In this document: positions 1-8,400 of the stretch, in pieces
How the letters are laid out: the number at the start of each line of letters is the position of its first letter
How positions within the stretch are numbered: the first letter of the stretch is position 1
From: Paractinoplanes deccanensis
Lineage (GTDB): Bacteria; Actinomycetota; Actinomycetes; Mycobacteriales; Micromonosporaceae
NCBI RefSeq assembly: GCF_016862115.1
Contig: NZ_BOMI01000002.1
Coordinates: 1-64,000 of the forward strand
Length of the DNA stretch: 64,000 nucleotides
Direction of reading: 5' to 3'
Notes under the pieces: model-generated
What the model was told of the DNA's origin: nothing
Seen by the model: the letters and a program-made list of their open reading frames with translations, nothing else
Databases searched by the model: none
Position numbers and translations under genes: made by a program

Positions 1-390
1 CGGAACGGAACGCTCCGCTCCGCCGAGATCCCTCCGCGCCACCACCGGACCGGAACGGAACACTCCGCTCCGCCGAGATCCCTCCGCGCCACCACCGGAC
101 CGGAACGGAACACTCCGCTCCGCCCAAGCCGAACCCGCCTGCGCCACCACCCCGCCGGAACGGAGCCTTCCGCGCCGGGGCGGAAACCGCCCGCACCGCC
201 ACCCAACCGGAGTGTCCGCCGCTTCCCCGATCGGGAACGGAGCGTTCCGTTCCGGTTGGGTGGGCCGCCGCGCACGGTCCCGGCGGGTCAGGGAGCCCGT
301 TCCAGACCGCTGAAATTTTGCGGAACGGAGTATTCCGTTCCGCTCCGCGGAGGGATACAGTAAGAAGCGGAACGGAACATTCCGTTCCGC
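1..390. repeat. Array of seven near-palindromic operator-like sites
   Basis: Seven copies of an imperfect palindrome with half-sites CGGAACGGAA and TTCCGTTCCG around a 2-nt centre lie at about 1-22, 51-72, 101-122, 156-177, 233-254, 320-343 and 367-390. The first three are embedded in an exact or near-exact 50-bp tandem repeat (1-50, 51-100, 101-150). The last is perfect (11-bp arms GCGGAACGGAA, centre CA) and ends 17 bp before the ATG at 408. Arm quality increases toward the gene. The form is that of a TetR-family operator, but no regulator gene is in view. The array may continue upstream of the window. The 407 bp before the first gene hold no convincing reading frame. Confidence 0.8.
367..390. 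promoter_or_regulatory. Perfect 24-bp palindromic operator before the epoxide hydrolase homologue
   Basis: Arms GCGGAACGGAA and TTCCGTTCCGC match over 11 bp with a 2-nt centre. The site sits directly upstream of the ribosome binding region (GAGGAGA, about 396-402) of the gene at 408, so a bound repressor would block transcription or its start. A second copy with one mismatch is at 320-343. Confidence 0.7.
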
Positions 391-407
391 TAGACGAGGA
401 GACCGGC

Positions 408-1529
408 ATGACTGAGATCCGCCCCTTCCGCATCGACATCTCCGACGCTGACATCGCTGACCTTCGGGAGCGCCTCGCTCGGACTCGGTGGGCTCCGGAG
501 ATCCCCGGCCAGGGCTGGACCCGCGGGGTTCCGGTCGAGGCTCTGCGGCGCCTTGCCGACTACTGGGGTGGGGAGTTCGACTGGCGGGCCGCCGAGGCAC
601 GGCTCAACGAGCTTCCCCAGTTCCTGACCGAGGTGGACGGGCAGACGCTGCACTTCGCGCACGTTCGGTCGGACAACCCGGCGGCCGTTCCGCTGCTGAT
701 CACGCATGACTGGCCCGGGTCGTTCGCGCTGTACCTTCCGGTGGTCGAGGCGCTGCGGCCCAACTTCCACCTCGTGCTGATGAGCACGCCGGGTGTCGGC
801 TTCTCCGGGCCGTTCACCGCGCCGGGCTGGAACACGCCGAAGATCGCCGGCGCGTTCCACGAGGTCATGACGCGGCTGGGCTACGAGCGGTTCGGCGTGC
901 AGGGCAGCGGGGGTGGCGGCGCCGTCGCCGTCGAGATGGGCAGGCAGGCGCCCGAGCGGGTGATCGGCGCCCACGTGCACGGGCACATCACGTTCCCGTC
1001 CGGCGACCCGTCCGACTTCGAGGGTCTCACCGAGGCGGAGCAGGGCCGGCTGCAGAGGCTTCAGGACTTCCGCGACGACAAGATGGGCTTCAACGTCATC
1101 CAGTCGACCCGGCCGCAGACCCTGGCGTACGGGCTGCACGACTCGCCCGTCGGCCAGCTCGCCTGGATCGCCGAGAAGTTCAAGGAGTGGACCGACCCGT
1201 CCGCCGAGCTGCCCGAGGACTCCGTCGGCATCGACATGCTGCTCACCAACGTCAGCCTCTACTGGTTCACCGGCACCGCGGGCTCCTCGGCGAACCTCTA
1301 CTGGGAGGCCGCCCACGACCCGGCCGCGTGGGCGCCGAAGGAGCGCTCCACGTTCCCGCTCGGCGTCGCCCTCGGCGTCACCGACATCACGATCCGCCGC
1401 TTCGCCGACCGTGACGCGCCGGTCGTCCACTGGACCGAGCTTCCCGCCGGCGGCAACTTCCTCTCCGCCGAGGAGCCCAAGCTGTTCGCCGACGACGTGC
1501 GCGCGTTCTTCCGCCAGCTCACCGCCTGA
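408..1529 (+). CDS. Epoxide hydrolase family protein, catalytic residues replaced
   Basis: This 373-aa protein has the EHN (epoxide hydrolase N-terminal) domain at about residues 4-110 and an alpha/beta-hydrolase domain after it, the usual length for the family. Family features are visible: the LNxxPQF segment, HDWPGS (residues 100-105, normally HGWPGS) and FTGTAGSSANLYWE, which carries a lid tyrosine. The nucleophile segment, normally QGGDWG, reads QGSGGGG (165-171), so the aspartate is glycine. The catalytic histidine of GGHF is asparagine (about 350). I infer a non-hydrolytic binding protein or a changed chemistry. ATG 408 was chosen because it follows GAGGAGA and opens the EHN domain; an upstream in-frame extension would translate the operator. 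It is probably controlled by the palindromes at 320-390. Confidence 0.88.
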   Translation: MTEIRPFRIDISDADIADLRERLARTRWAPEIPGQGWTRGVPVEALRRLADYWGGEFDWRAAEARLNELPQFLTEVDGQTLHFAHVRSDNPAAVPLLITHDWPGSFALYLPVVEALRPNFHLVLMSTPGVGFSGPFTAPGWNTPKIAGAFHEVMTRLGYERFGVQGSGGGGAVAVEMGRQAPERVIGAHVHGHITFPSGDPSDFEGLTEAEQGRLQRLQDFRDDKMGFNVIQSTRPQTLAYGLHDSPVGQLAWIAEKFKEWTDPSAELPEDSVGIDMLLTNVSLYWFTGTAGSSANLYWEAAHDPAAWAPKERSTFPLGVALGVTDITIRRFADRDAPVVHWTELPAGGNFLSAEEPKLFADDVRAFFRQLTA

Positions 1530-1623
1530 CGGCGCCGCCACACCCGCAGACTGCCCGCACGATTTCGATGGCCGCCGCTGTCGCCGCACCCCACGGGGTC
1601 GCGGTCCGACAGGGCGGCCGAAT

Positions 1624-1642
1624 CGTTTCGAGCGGCGAAACG
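1624..1642. terminator. Weak hairpin between convergent genes
   Basis: CGTTTCG and CGAAACG form a 7-bp perfect stem with a 5-nt loop in the 180-bp gap between two convergent genes. There is no clear T-tract on either side, so its role as a bidirectional terminator is inferred from position only. Confidence 0.3.
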
Positions 1643-1709
1643 GGAGAGAGGTGCAAGCGCGGAAGGGTGAGGAGCGCAAGCAGAGGGAAGGGCTGCGCCG
1701 CCGGCGGGC

Positions 1710-3284
1710 TCAGGTCAGGAAGTCGATCGCGTGGTGGAGCAGCTCCGCCGAGTCGGTGAACCAGAGGGCGTCCGTGCCCGCCGTCGTGTGCAGGCGGGCG
1801 TCGGGCAAGTGGCCGGCCAGGTAGCGGGCGTGGCCGATGTCGACGTTCAGGCAGTTGCGGCGGTGCAGCACCAGCGCCGGCGCCGTCACCGCGGGCAGGC
1901 GGTGGCGCAGGTCCGTGCCGGTGGCCGCCGCGCGGATCGCCGTTGCCACCGCGGGGCTTGCCGCTCGGCGGCCGATGCGGTTCCACCACTGGCGGAACTC
2001 CTCGTCGGCGGCGACGCTCGGGGCCGCCTGGGCCACCGAGTCGACCCCCTGCGCCGGGTCCGGTGGGGACACCGTGTCACGGATCAGGGTTTCCGTCGTG
2101 CGGCGGTCCAGGCCGTACGGATAGTCCTCGCTTCTCGTGTATCTCGGATAGCACTGGGCCAGCACCAGCGAGCGCACCCGCGAGGGGTGCCGGGCCGCGA
2201 ACTCGAGCGCCACCAGGCCGGTGTCGAAGTTGGCGAACAGGTCCGCCTCGCCGGCCGCCAGCGCGTCCAGGACCCGGACGATGTCGTCCACCCACTGGTC
2301 GAGCGGCGACCGGGCCGGGTCGAGCGGGTCCGACAGCCCGATGCCGCGCCGGTCCAGGCACGTCACGGCGGCGTGCGATGCCAGGGCCGCCAGCGCCGTG
2401 CGGGCGTGCGCCCCGTCCAAAAGACCGTCGATGGTGAGCATCGCCGGGTTGAGCACCACCAGGTCGCCGCCTTGCGTGGAGAGCCGGGTGTACGCGGTCG
2501 GGCCCGCGTAGCGCACCGGCACCGCCGCCGCCGGGGCGGGAGCCGGCTGCCTCAGCACCTCCGCCTGGGCGTCGCGCAGCGCGGCCGACGGGTCGAGGCC
2601 GATCTCGACGAGCGCCGTCCGGGCCGCCGCGGCCGCCCGCAGCGCCGCCGCCTGGCGACCGGCCCGGTGCAGCGCGCGCACGTAGAGCACCCACAGGGGC
2701 TCGTCGAGCGGGTCCGCCGCCGTCAGCTGCTCCAGCTCCCCCAGCGCCGAGCCGGGGTCCTCCCCCGCCGCGAGGCAGCCGAGGTGTTCCTGCACGAGCA
2801 GCCGCCGTTCCTGCCGCCAGCCCTGCCGCAGCGCCTCCGCCGCGGCCGTCTCCGGAAGCTCCGGCTCGCCGCGCCACAGGGCACGGGCACCGGCCAGGAC
2901 CGCGGCCGCGGCGTCCGGCCGTCCGTCCGCCAGCAGCAGGCGTGCGCGCGCACGGGCCGCCGCGACGAGCCCGACGTCCGTGTCCTCCGGCGCGATCGCC
3001 AGGCGGTAGCCGTCGCGGCCCACCCGCTCGACGTCCGCGGCGGACACGGCCCGCAACGCCGAGCGGATGCGCGACAGGTGGGCCCGCACCGTCTTGACCG
3101 CCGACGGCGGCGGGTCGTCCCAGAGCAGCCCGGCGAGCGCGTCGAGGGTGACCGCGGCGGGCGCGTGCATGGCCAGGATGCTCAGCAGCTCGCGCGCTTT
3201 CCGTTCCAGCTGGCCACCGCGCACGCCGGCCGTCCCGAGCACCCGCACCACGGTCTCGGGCGCTGGACCACATCCGGACCACAT
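1710..3284 (-). CDS. BTAD (SARP-like) regulator fused to a degenerate alpha/beta-hydrolase domain
   Basis: About 524 aa. An N-terminal OmpR-type winged helix (VRVLG start, then HLSRIRSALR) is followed by a bacterial transcriptional activation domain, giving the SARP/AfsR architecture without an ATPase. The C-terminal third is an alpha/beta-hydrolase related to those fused to LuxR regulators and adenylate cyclases (DRRGIGLSD, LEFAARHPSRV). The nucleophile-elbow serine is phenylalanine (FANFDTG) and the final histidine is alanine (AGTDALW). I infer a ligand-sensing domain rather than an enzyme. The start is uncertain: ATG 3284 overlaps a direct repeat, while GTG 3251 would begin exactly at the winged helix. 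It is divergent from the flavin oxidase at 3331, its likely target. Confidence 0.85.
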   Translation of the reverse strand: MWSGCGPAPETVVRVLGTAGVRGGQLERKARELLSILAMHAPAAVTLDALAGLLWDDPPPSAVKTVRAHLSRIRSALRAVSAADVERVGRDGYRLAIAPEDTDVGLVAAARARARLLLADGRPDAAAAVLAGARALWRGEPELPETAAAEALRQGWRQERRLLVQEHLGCLAAGEDPGSALGELEQLTAADPLDEPLWVLYVRALHRAGRQAAALRAAAAARTALVEIGLDPSAALRDAQAEVLRQPAPAPAAAVPVRYAGPTAYTRLSTQGGDLVVLNPAMLTIDGLLDGAHARTALAALASHAAVTCLDRRGIGLSDPLDPARSPLDQWVDDIVRVLDALAAGEADLFANFDTGLVALEFAARHPSRVRSLVLAQCYPRYTRSEDYPYGLDRRTTETLIRDTVSPPDPAQGVDSVAQAAPSVAADEEFRQWWNRIGRRAASPAVATAIRAAATGTDLRHRLPAVTAPALVLHRRNCLNVDIGHARYLAGHLPDARLHTTAGTDALWFTDSAELLHHAIDFLT

Positions 3285-3285
3285 C
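3265..3285. promoter_or_regulatory. Direct repeat, 11-bp period, in the BTAD/oxidase divergent region
   Basis: GGACCACATC occurs at 3265-3274 and again at 3276-3285, an exact 10-bp repeat with an 11-bp period. SARP-type regulators are known to bind short direct repeats spaced by a helical turn, so this is a candidate autoregulatory or oxidase operator. If so, the regulator more likely starts at GTG 3251. Confidence 0.5.
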
Positions 3286-3330
3286 TCCACAGCATCCGTC
3301 CCCGGCCGCCCGGTGCATAGCTTCGGCCGC

Positions 3331-4662
3331 ATGACGACCTACGACATCTCCAGCAGGCGGTTCTCCGGTGCCGTGTTCCGGCCCGGCGACGCCGGCTACG
3401 ACGAGCACCGTCTCGGCTGGCAGCGCGCCGTCGAGTCGAGGCCGGCCGTCATCGCCGCGGCCGCGACCTCCCACGATGTACGGACCGCCGTGCTGGCCGC
3501 CCGCGAGCATGCCCTGCCGCTCGCCGTGCAGGCCACCGGCCATGGGGCGCTCGTGCCCGCCGACGGTGCCCTGCTCCTCAGGACCACCGCGCTCACCGGC
3601 GTCGCGATCGATCCCGAGCGGCGGGTCGCCCGCGTCGGACCGGGAGCGGTGTGGGCCGATGTCAACCGGGCCGCCGCCCGCTACGGGCTTGCGGGCCTCG
3701 CCGGCCGTTGCGGCACCGTCGGCGTCACCGGCTACACGCTCGCCGGCGGCCAGTCGTGGCTGTCCCGGACGTATGGCTTCGCGGCCGACAGCGTGGTGAG
3801 CGCCGACCTGGTCACCGCCGACGGCGTCGCGCTCACCGCCTCGGCCGAGCAGCATCCCGATCTTTTCTGGGCGCTGCGCGGCGGTGGTGGCAACTTCGGC
3901 ATCGTCACGTCGCTGGAGTTCCGCCTCTATCCGGTGGCGCGCGTCTACTCCGGAATGTCCTTCTATCCGATCGAGCGGGCGTACGACACGCTCGACGTCT
4001 ACCGGCAGTGGGCGCTCGGCGAACCGGCGGCCATGAACACCGCGGTCCTGCTCATCCGCGTGCCGCACCTGAACAAGCGTGTCCTGGCGATCCGGGCGTT
4101 CTACCACGGTGACGACGGCCGCCGCGTTCTTGCGCCGCTGCTCGACGCCGCGGGGCCGCCCCTGCTGGACGCCTTCGCGCTGCGTACGTTCCCGGACGCG
4201 AGCGAGGCCACGAACGGCCCCGACGCGCCCCCGATGGCGCTGCGGCAGGAGATCGAGCTCTTCCATCATCTGCCCACCGACGCGCTGGACGCGATCGTGG
4301 AGGCCGGCTCCCCCGAGTCGCCGATCGGCTTCGTCGACGTACGGCATTGGGGCGGAGCGATGGCCCACCCCGGCCCGGACGCCGGCCCCGCCGGCCACCG
4401 CGACGTCCCCTTCTCGGTGATGGCCGTGGCCCCGGCCGATGGAGGGCCGGCGAACGGGGACGCCGCCCTGGACCGCCTGTTCCGGCGGCTGCGCCCGCAC
4501 GCGACCGGCGGCTCCTTCCTGAGCCTGCTGACCGACCCGGCCCGCACCCGGTCCGCGTTCACCCCCGCCAACTACGCCCGCCTGACCGCCGTCAAGCGCG
4601 CCTGGGACCCCGGCAACGTCTTCCACCTCGGCCACACCATCCCACCGGAGGCAACCCCATGA
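3331..4662 (+). CDS. FAD-linked oxidoreductase, BBE-like (bicovalent flavin type)
   Basis: This 443-aa protein is a member of the berberine-bridge-enzyme-like FAD oxidases (FAD_binding_4 plus a C-terminal BBE segment). The flavin-attachment histidine is visible in QATGHGA (His71), and the second attachment cysteine in GRCGTVGVTG (Cys127), suggesting 6-S-cysteinyl, 8-alpha-histidyl FAD. The C-terminal NVFHLGHTIPP matches the family NVFRxNxNIxP element. Its substrate cannot be told from sequence; relatives oxidise sugars, alkaloid-like compounds or polyketides. The stop overlaps the start of the NmrA-like gene (ATGA), so the two are translationally coupled. The promoter is shared with the divergent BTAD regulator. 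Confidence 0.9.
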   Translation: MTTYDISSRRFSGAVFRPGDAGYDEHRLGWQRAVESRPAVIAAAATSHDVRTAVLAAREHALPLAVQATGHGALVPADGALLLRTTALTGVAIDPERRVARVGPGAVWADVNRAAARYGLAGLAGRCGTVGVTGYTLAGGQSWLSRTYGFAADSVVSADLVTADGVALTASAEQHPDLFWALRGGGGNFGIVTSLEFRLYPVARVYSGMSFYPIERAYDTLDVYRQWALGEPAAMNTAVLLIRVPHLNKRVLAIRAFYHGDDGRRVLAPLLDAAGPPLLDAFALRTFPDASEATNGPDAPPMALRQEIELFHHLPTDALDAIVEAGSPESPIGFVDVRHWGGAMAHPGPDAGPAGHRDVPFSVMAVAPADGGPANGDAALDRLFRRLRPHATGGSFLSLLTDPARTRSAFTPANYARLTAVKRAWDPGNVFHLGHTIPPEATP

Positions 4663-5450
4663 CCCGCATCCTCGTGACCGGCGCGACCGGAACCGTCGGC
4701 ACCCACCTGGTCCGCGAGCTCCGCTCGCGCGGCGCCGACTTCCGCACGGCGAGAGGCTCCCTGGCGTACGACCTCGACGGCATCGACCGCGTGTACGTCT
4801 GCGCCGCCGACGGCCCGCGCAAGGTCGCCCACGAGACCGCGCTGATCGAGGCGGCCGCCGAGGCCGGTGTCGAGCGGATCGTGAAGCTCTCCGCCCTGCA
4901 CGCCGATCCCGCGTCGCCGCTGCCCGCGCACCGCTGGCACGGCGAGATCGAGGCCGCCCTGCGCAAGTCGCGGGTGCCCTCGGTGGTCCTGCGCCCCGCG
5001 TTCTTCATGACCAACCTGCTCATGGTCGCCGAGGGCGTCGCCCGCACCGGGCTGCTGCACGCGCCCACCGCCGGCCGCCGGGTCGCGATGATCGACGTAC
5101 GCGATGTCGCCGAGGTCGCCGCGATCGCGCTTCTCGACGAGGAAAGCGCCGGGCACACGTACGACCTCACCGGCCCGAAGGCGATCACCTTCGCCGACGT
5201 GGCCACGGCGATGGCGGACGCGACCGCCCGTCCCGTCCGCTCTGTCGACCTCACCGAGGAGCAGGCCCGCCCCCGATTCGAGAGCGCGGGCCTGCCCGGC
5301 TGGCTCGCGATGCAGCTGGCCGGCGTCTTCGGCCTGATCCGCGCCGGCGCCTTCGAGCGCGTCACCGGCACGGTCGAGGCCGTCACCGGACACCCCGCCC
5401 GCGACATCGGCGAGTTCGCCCGCGAGCACGCGGCCGCGTTCACCAGGTGA
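4659..5450 (+). CDS. NmrA-like NAD(P)-binding atypical SDR
   Basis: This 263-aa protein begins with the Rossmann motif TGATGTVG (residues 7-14). It has family features such as VERIVKLSALHA, the proline-containing VVLRPAFFMTN and the DVRDVAEVAAIALL segment. Atypical NmrA/SDR proteins bind NAD(P) and act as redox sensors or reductases. Between the first helix and the strand DGIDRVYV the protein has only about 15 residues (FRTARGSLAYDL), roughly 20-25 fewer than usual, so the second beta-alpha unit that normally reads the cofactor ribose appears trimmed. It overlaps the upstream oxidase by 4 bp and ends at a strong bidirectional terminator. Confidence 0.87.
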   Translation: MTRILVTGATGTVGTHLVRELRSRGADFRTARGSLAYDLDGIDRVYVCAADGPRKVAHETALIEAAAEAGVERIVKLSALHADPASPLPAHRWHGEIEAALRKSRVPSVVLRPAFFMTNLLMVAEGVARTGLLHAPTAGRRVAMIDVRDVAEVAAIALLDEESAGHTYDLTGPKAITFADVATAMADATARPVRSVDLTEEQARPRFESAGLPGWLAMQLAGVFGLIRAGAFERVTGTVEAVTGHPARDIGEFAREHAAAFTR

Positions 5451-5453
5451 GAA

Positions 5454-5479
5454 GGGGCCCGCCTGAACAAGCGGGCCCC
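5454..5479. terminator. Bidirectional terminator between convergent genes
   Basis: A perfect 9-bp stem, GGGGCCCGC / GCGGGCCCC, with an 8-nt loop lies 3 bp after the NmrA-like stop and 15 bp before the stop of the convergent phosphoesterase gene. It can serve both strands. Confidence 0.7.
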
Positions 5480-5494
5480 CTCAGAGAAGAGCGC

Positions 5495-8400
5495 TCAGCG
5501 GAGAAGCTTCCAGGGACCGGACGCGGCGCCCGGCTCCTGGTTGCGCGTCCACCACTTCGCCTCGTACACGTGCTCCTTGAACGTCACCCGGTCACCGGCC
5601 ACGTAGACCGTCGTCGGCGTCCAATCGGCCGGGCTGTTGTCCGGCTTCGGCGGGGCGATCTCGGACCACGGCCCGTTCGGGTCGCCCGGCTTCTGGTTGC
5701 GGGTGTACCAGCGCGCCTTGTAGGTCTTGCCGTCGAGCGTCGCGACGTCGCCGGCCTGGAAGATCCGCGACGCGGTCCAGATCGCGACCCCGTCCTCGGT
5801 CATCGCCAGCTCCTGCCACGCTCCCGTCGGGTTGCCCGGCGCCGCGCCCTTCGCGTAGTACGACGCGACGAACACCTTGCCTTGGTACGTGACGCGGTTG
5901 CCGGCCTGGTAGGCCGTCGACGCGCTCCACGCCGCCGGCAGCCGGACCACCTGGGTGGCGCTCACCGTGGCCGGCTCGTACGTGTCGCTGCCCGAGTAGG
6001 TCACCGTCAGCTCGTGGCTGCCGCCCGCGAGGCCCACCGGCAGCCCGATCACCGCGGTGCCGTCGGCCAGCGCCGCGGAGCCCCGGACCTTCGAGCCCTC
6101 GCTGACCGTCACCGTGCCCGTCGCGCCGGCGACCTTGACCGTCACCGAGGCGGCGGTCCCCCAGTCGACCGGCGTGGTGGTCACGCTCACCGCCGGCTTC
6201 GCCTTGGCGGTACGGAAGACAGCCGGCTGCGCGATCGACACGCCACCGTCCTCGCTGCGCGCCGACACCACCCAGGCGTACGAGGTGACCGGCTTGAGCC
6301 CGGCCCACGTGACCGACACCGTGCCCGCCTCGGCGAGCGCCGACGTGCCGATCACGCCGCTCGGCACGTAGGCGGCCAGCGAGTCCGTGCTGAACGACGT
6401 CTTCCGGCTGGTCAGGTCGACCGGCAGGGTGAGGTTGTCCTCGGCGCCGTTGTAGCGGGGCTTGGTCTGGCTGCCGTCCTGGCGGATGTCGTACTCGGTC
6501 GCCCCGAAGTTGTCGAGGAACGGCGAGTACGTGTCGATGTGCAGCTCGGCGCGCTTGACGTCGAACTGGAGCAGGCGCAGGAAGCTCGCGCCGAACTGGA
6601 GCCGGTCGGTGGCCTTGTGGTCCACCTTGCCGTCGCCGTCGACGTCGATGTCGCCGTTCGCGTCGACCTTGTCGGGCCACAGCTCGGAGCTCGCGACCGT
6701 GTAGAACTGGTAGTCCGCCAGCAGCTCGACCACGTCGTGGGTCTTGGTCACGCCGATGTTCGACTTCAGGTTGGTGCCGACGCCGTGCTCGTGCCCGGCG
6801 AGCACCAGGAAGACGTTCGGGTTGTTCTCCACGACCTGCTTGTAGAGGGCCGACCCGTCCGGGTCGGAGAACGCCGCCCCGCGGCCGTCGGCGTTGGCCG
6901 ACGGCTTCAGGTAGTCGTGCGACAGCAGGATGCCGTTGCGATCCTTGTACTTCTTGAAGATCATGTCGGCCCACTGCGCCTCGTCGCGCGTGACCCCGTA
7001 CGACAGACCGACAGCCACGAAGTCGAGCCCGCCCGCGCTGAACAGCACGTAGTTGTTCTGGTTGTCGCGGCCAGGGGTGGTCCCGCTCTCGTCCCAGGAG
7101 TGATATTCGGCGCCCGCCGGCCACGACCGGGCGGCCTTGTAGTAGCGGTCGGCGCTGAACGTCTTGCTGAACCGCGAATCGGGCCCGGTCTCGGCGCCGA
7201 GCTGGTTGTCGTGGTTGCCGGCGATGACCTGGTTGACCACGCCGTTGTCGTCGAGCACCTTCTGGTTGCCCGAGGAGACCGCGAACTCCTTGTCGACCTG
7301 CTCGTTCAGGCCGGGCCGCAGGAGCGAGCCGTCGGGACGGCGAGCCAGCGGGTCGTAGTAGTCGTTCTCGATCACGTCACCGGTGTGCGCGGTGTACGCG
7401 ATCTTCCGCTGCGCGGCGTTGTCGGCGATCCACTGCGTCTCGGCCCGGTACGCCTTCTGCCAGATCGCCTGCTCCTCGGCGGTCTCGACGTCCGACGGCT
7501 CGGCGACGCCGTCCCAGTCGTTGTACGTGCCGCCGGCCGCGCCCTCGGTGATGTACTGCGTGTCGGTGAAGTGCGCGAGCGAGAAGTCGTACGTGGCCGG
7601 GTCCTCGAACCGGTCCTTGTCGTTCTGCGCCGTCGCGTCGCGCGGCGACAGGTCGTCGGCGAACGGGTCCTCGCCGGTGACCAGCACGTGCGCCGTGCCA
7701 CCGGTGCGGTAGCCCGCGGCCAGCGGCGCGGTCAGCACGGTGCTCTTCCCGGCCTGTCCGCGCGAGCTGGTGAGCACGACCCACTTGCCGGCGGCCGCGT
7801 CCCACACCCGCAGGGCGGCGACCCGGGCCGGGTCGATGGTGCCCTCCCAGCGCAGCGTCGGCTCCTGCGCCGGGGTGCCCACGGCCAGGTCGTAGCGCTG
7901 GAACACCACGTCCCGCCCGGACGGCGTGTCGATCGTCCTCCCGTCCAGCGGCCGCAGCGAGGTCACGTCGACCGTCGCGTCGTGCGCCACGTCCAGCGTG
8001 GTCGGCACGGCGCCGGCGACGCCCTGGTAGCCACCGGTCGGCAGCACCACGTCGGCCGCGGTGAAGGTGGCCGTGGCCGGGCCGTCGAGCTTCGCCGAGA
8101 GCACCGCCTTGTCACCGGTCACCGCGGCGTCCAGGGCGGACGGTACTGCCGGGATGTACGCGCTGGTGAAGTGGATCTCGCGGGTGGCGGTGTTGCCCAG
8201 CACGTCGGCCGCCGTCACCGCGATGGTGTGCGCGCCGGCGGGCAGGCCGTGCCCGATCTCGTCGCCCTCCTTGACGGCCTTGCCGTCCAGCGTGATCACC
8301 GGCGTGCCGGCGACGCCCGAGGCGTCCTTGACGTCCACGGTGAGCGCCACGGTCGAGGTGATCCGCTGGCCCTCGGCCGGCACGCTGTTGGCGACCTCGG

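Noticed and set aside
1..150. Repeat array considered as CRISPR
   Set aside because: The 50-bp units are contiguous with no unique spacers, and the repeated part is an operator-like palindrome; no cas genes are present.
2077..4635. 852-codon open frame on the minus strand
   Set aside because: It crosses two genes on opposite strands, and has low-complexity Arg/Gly/Ala composition.
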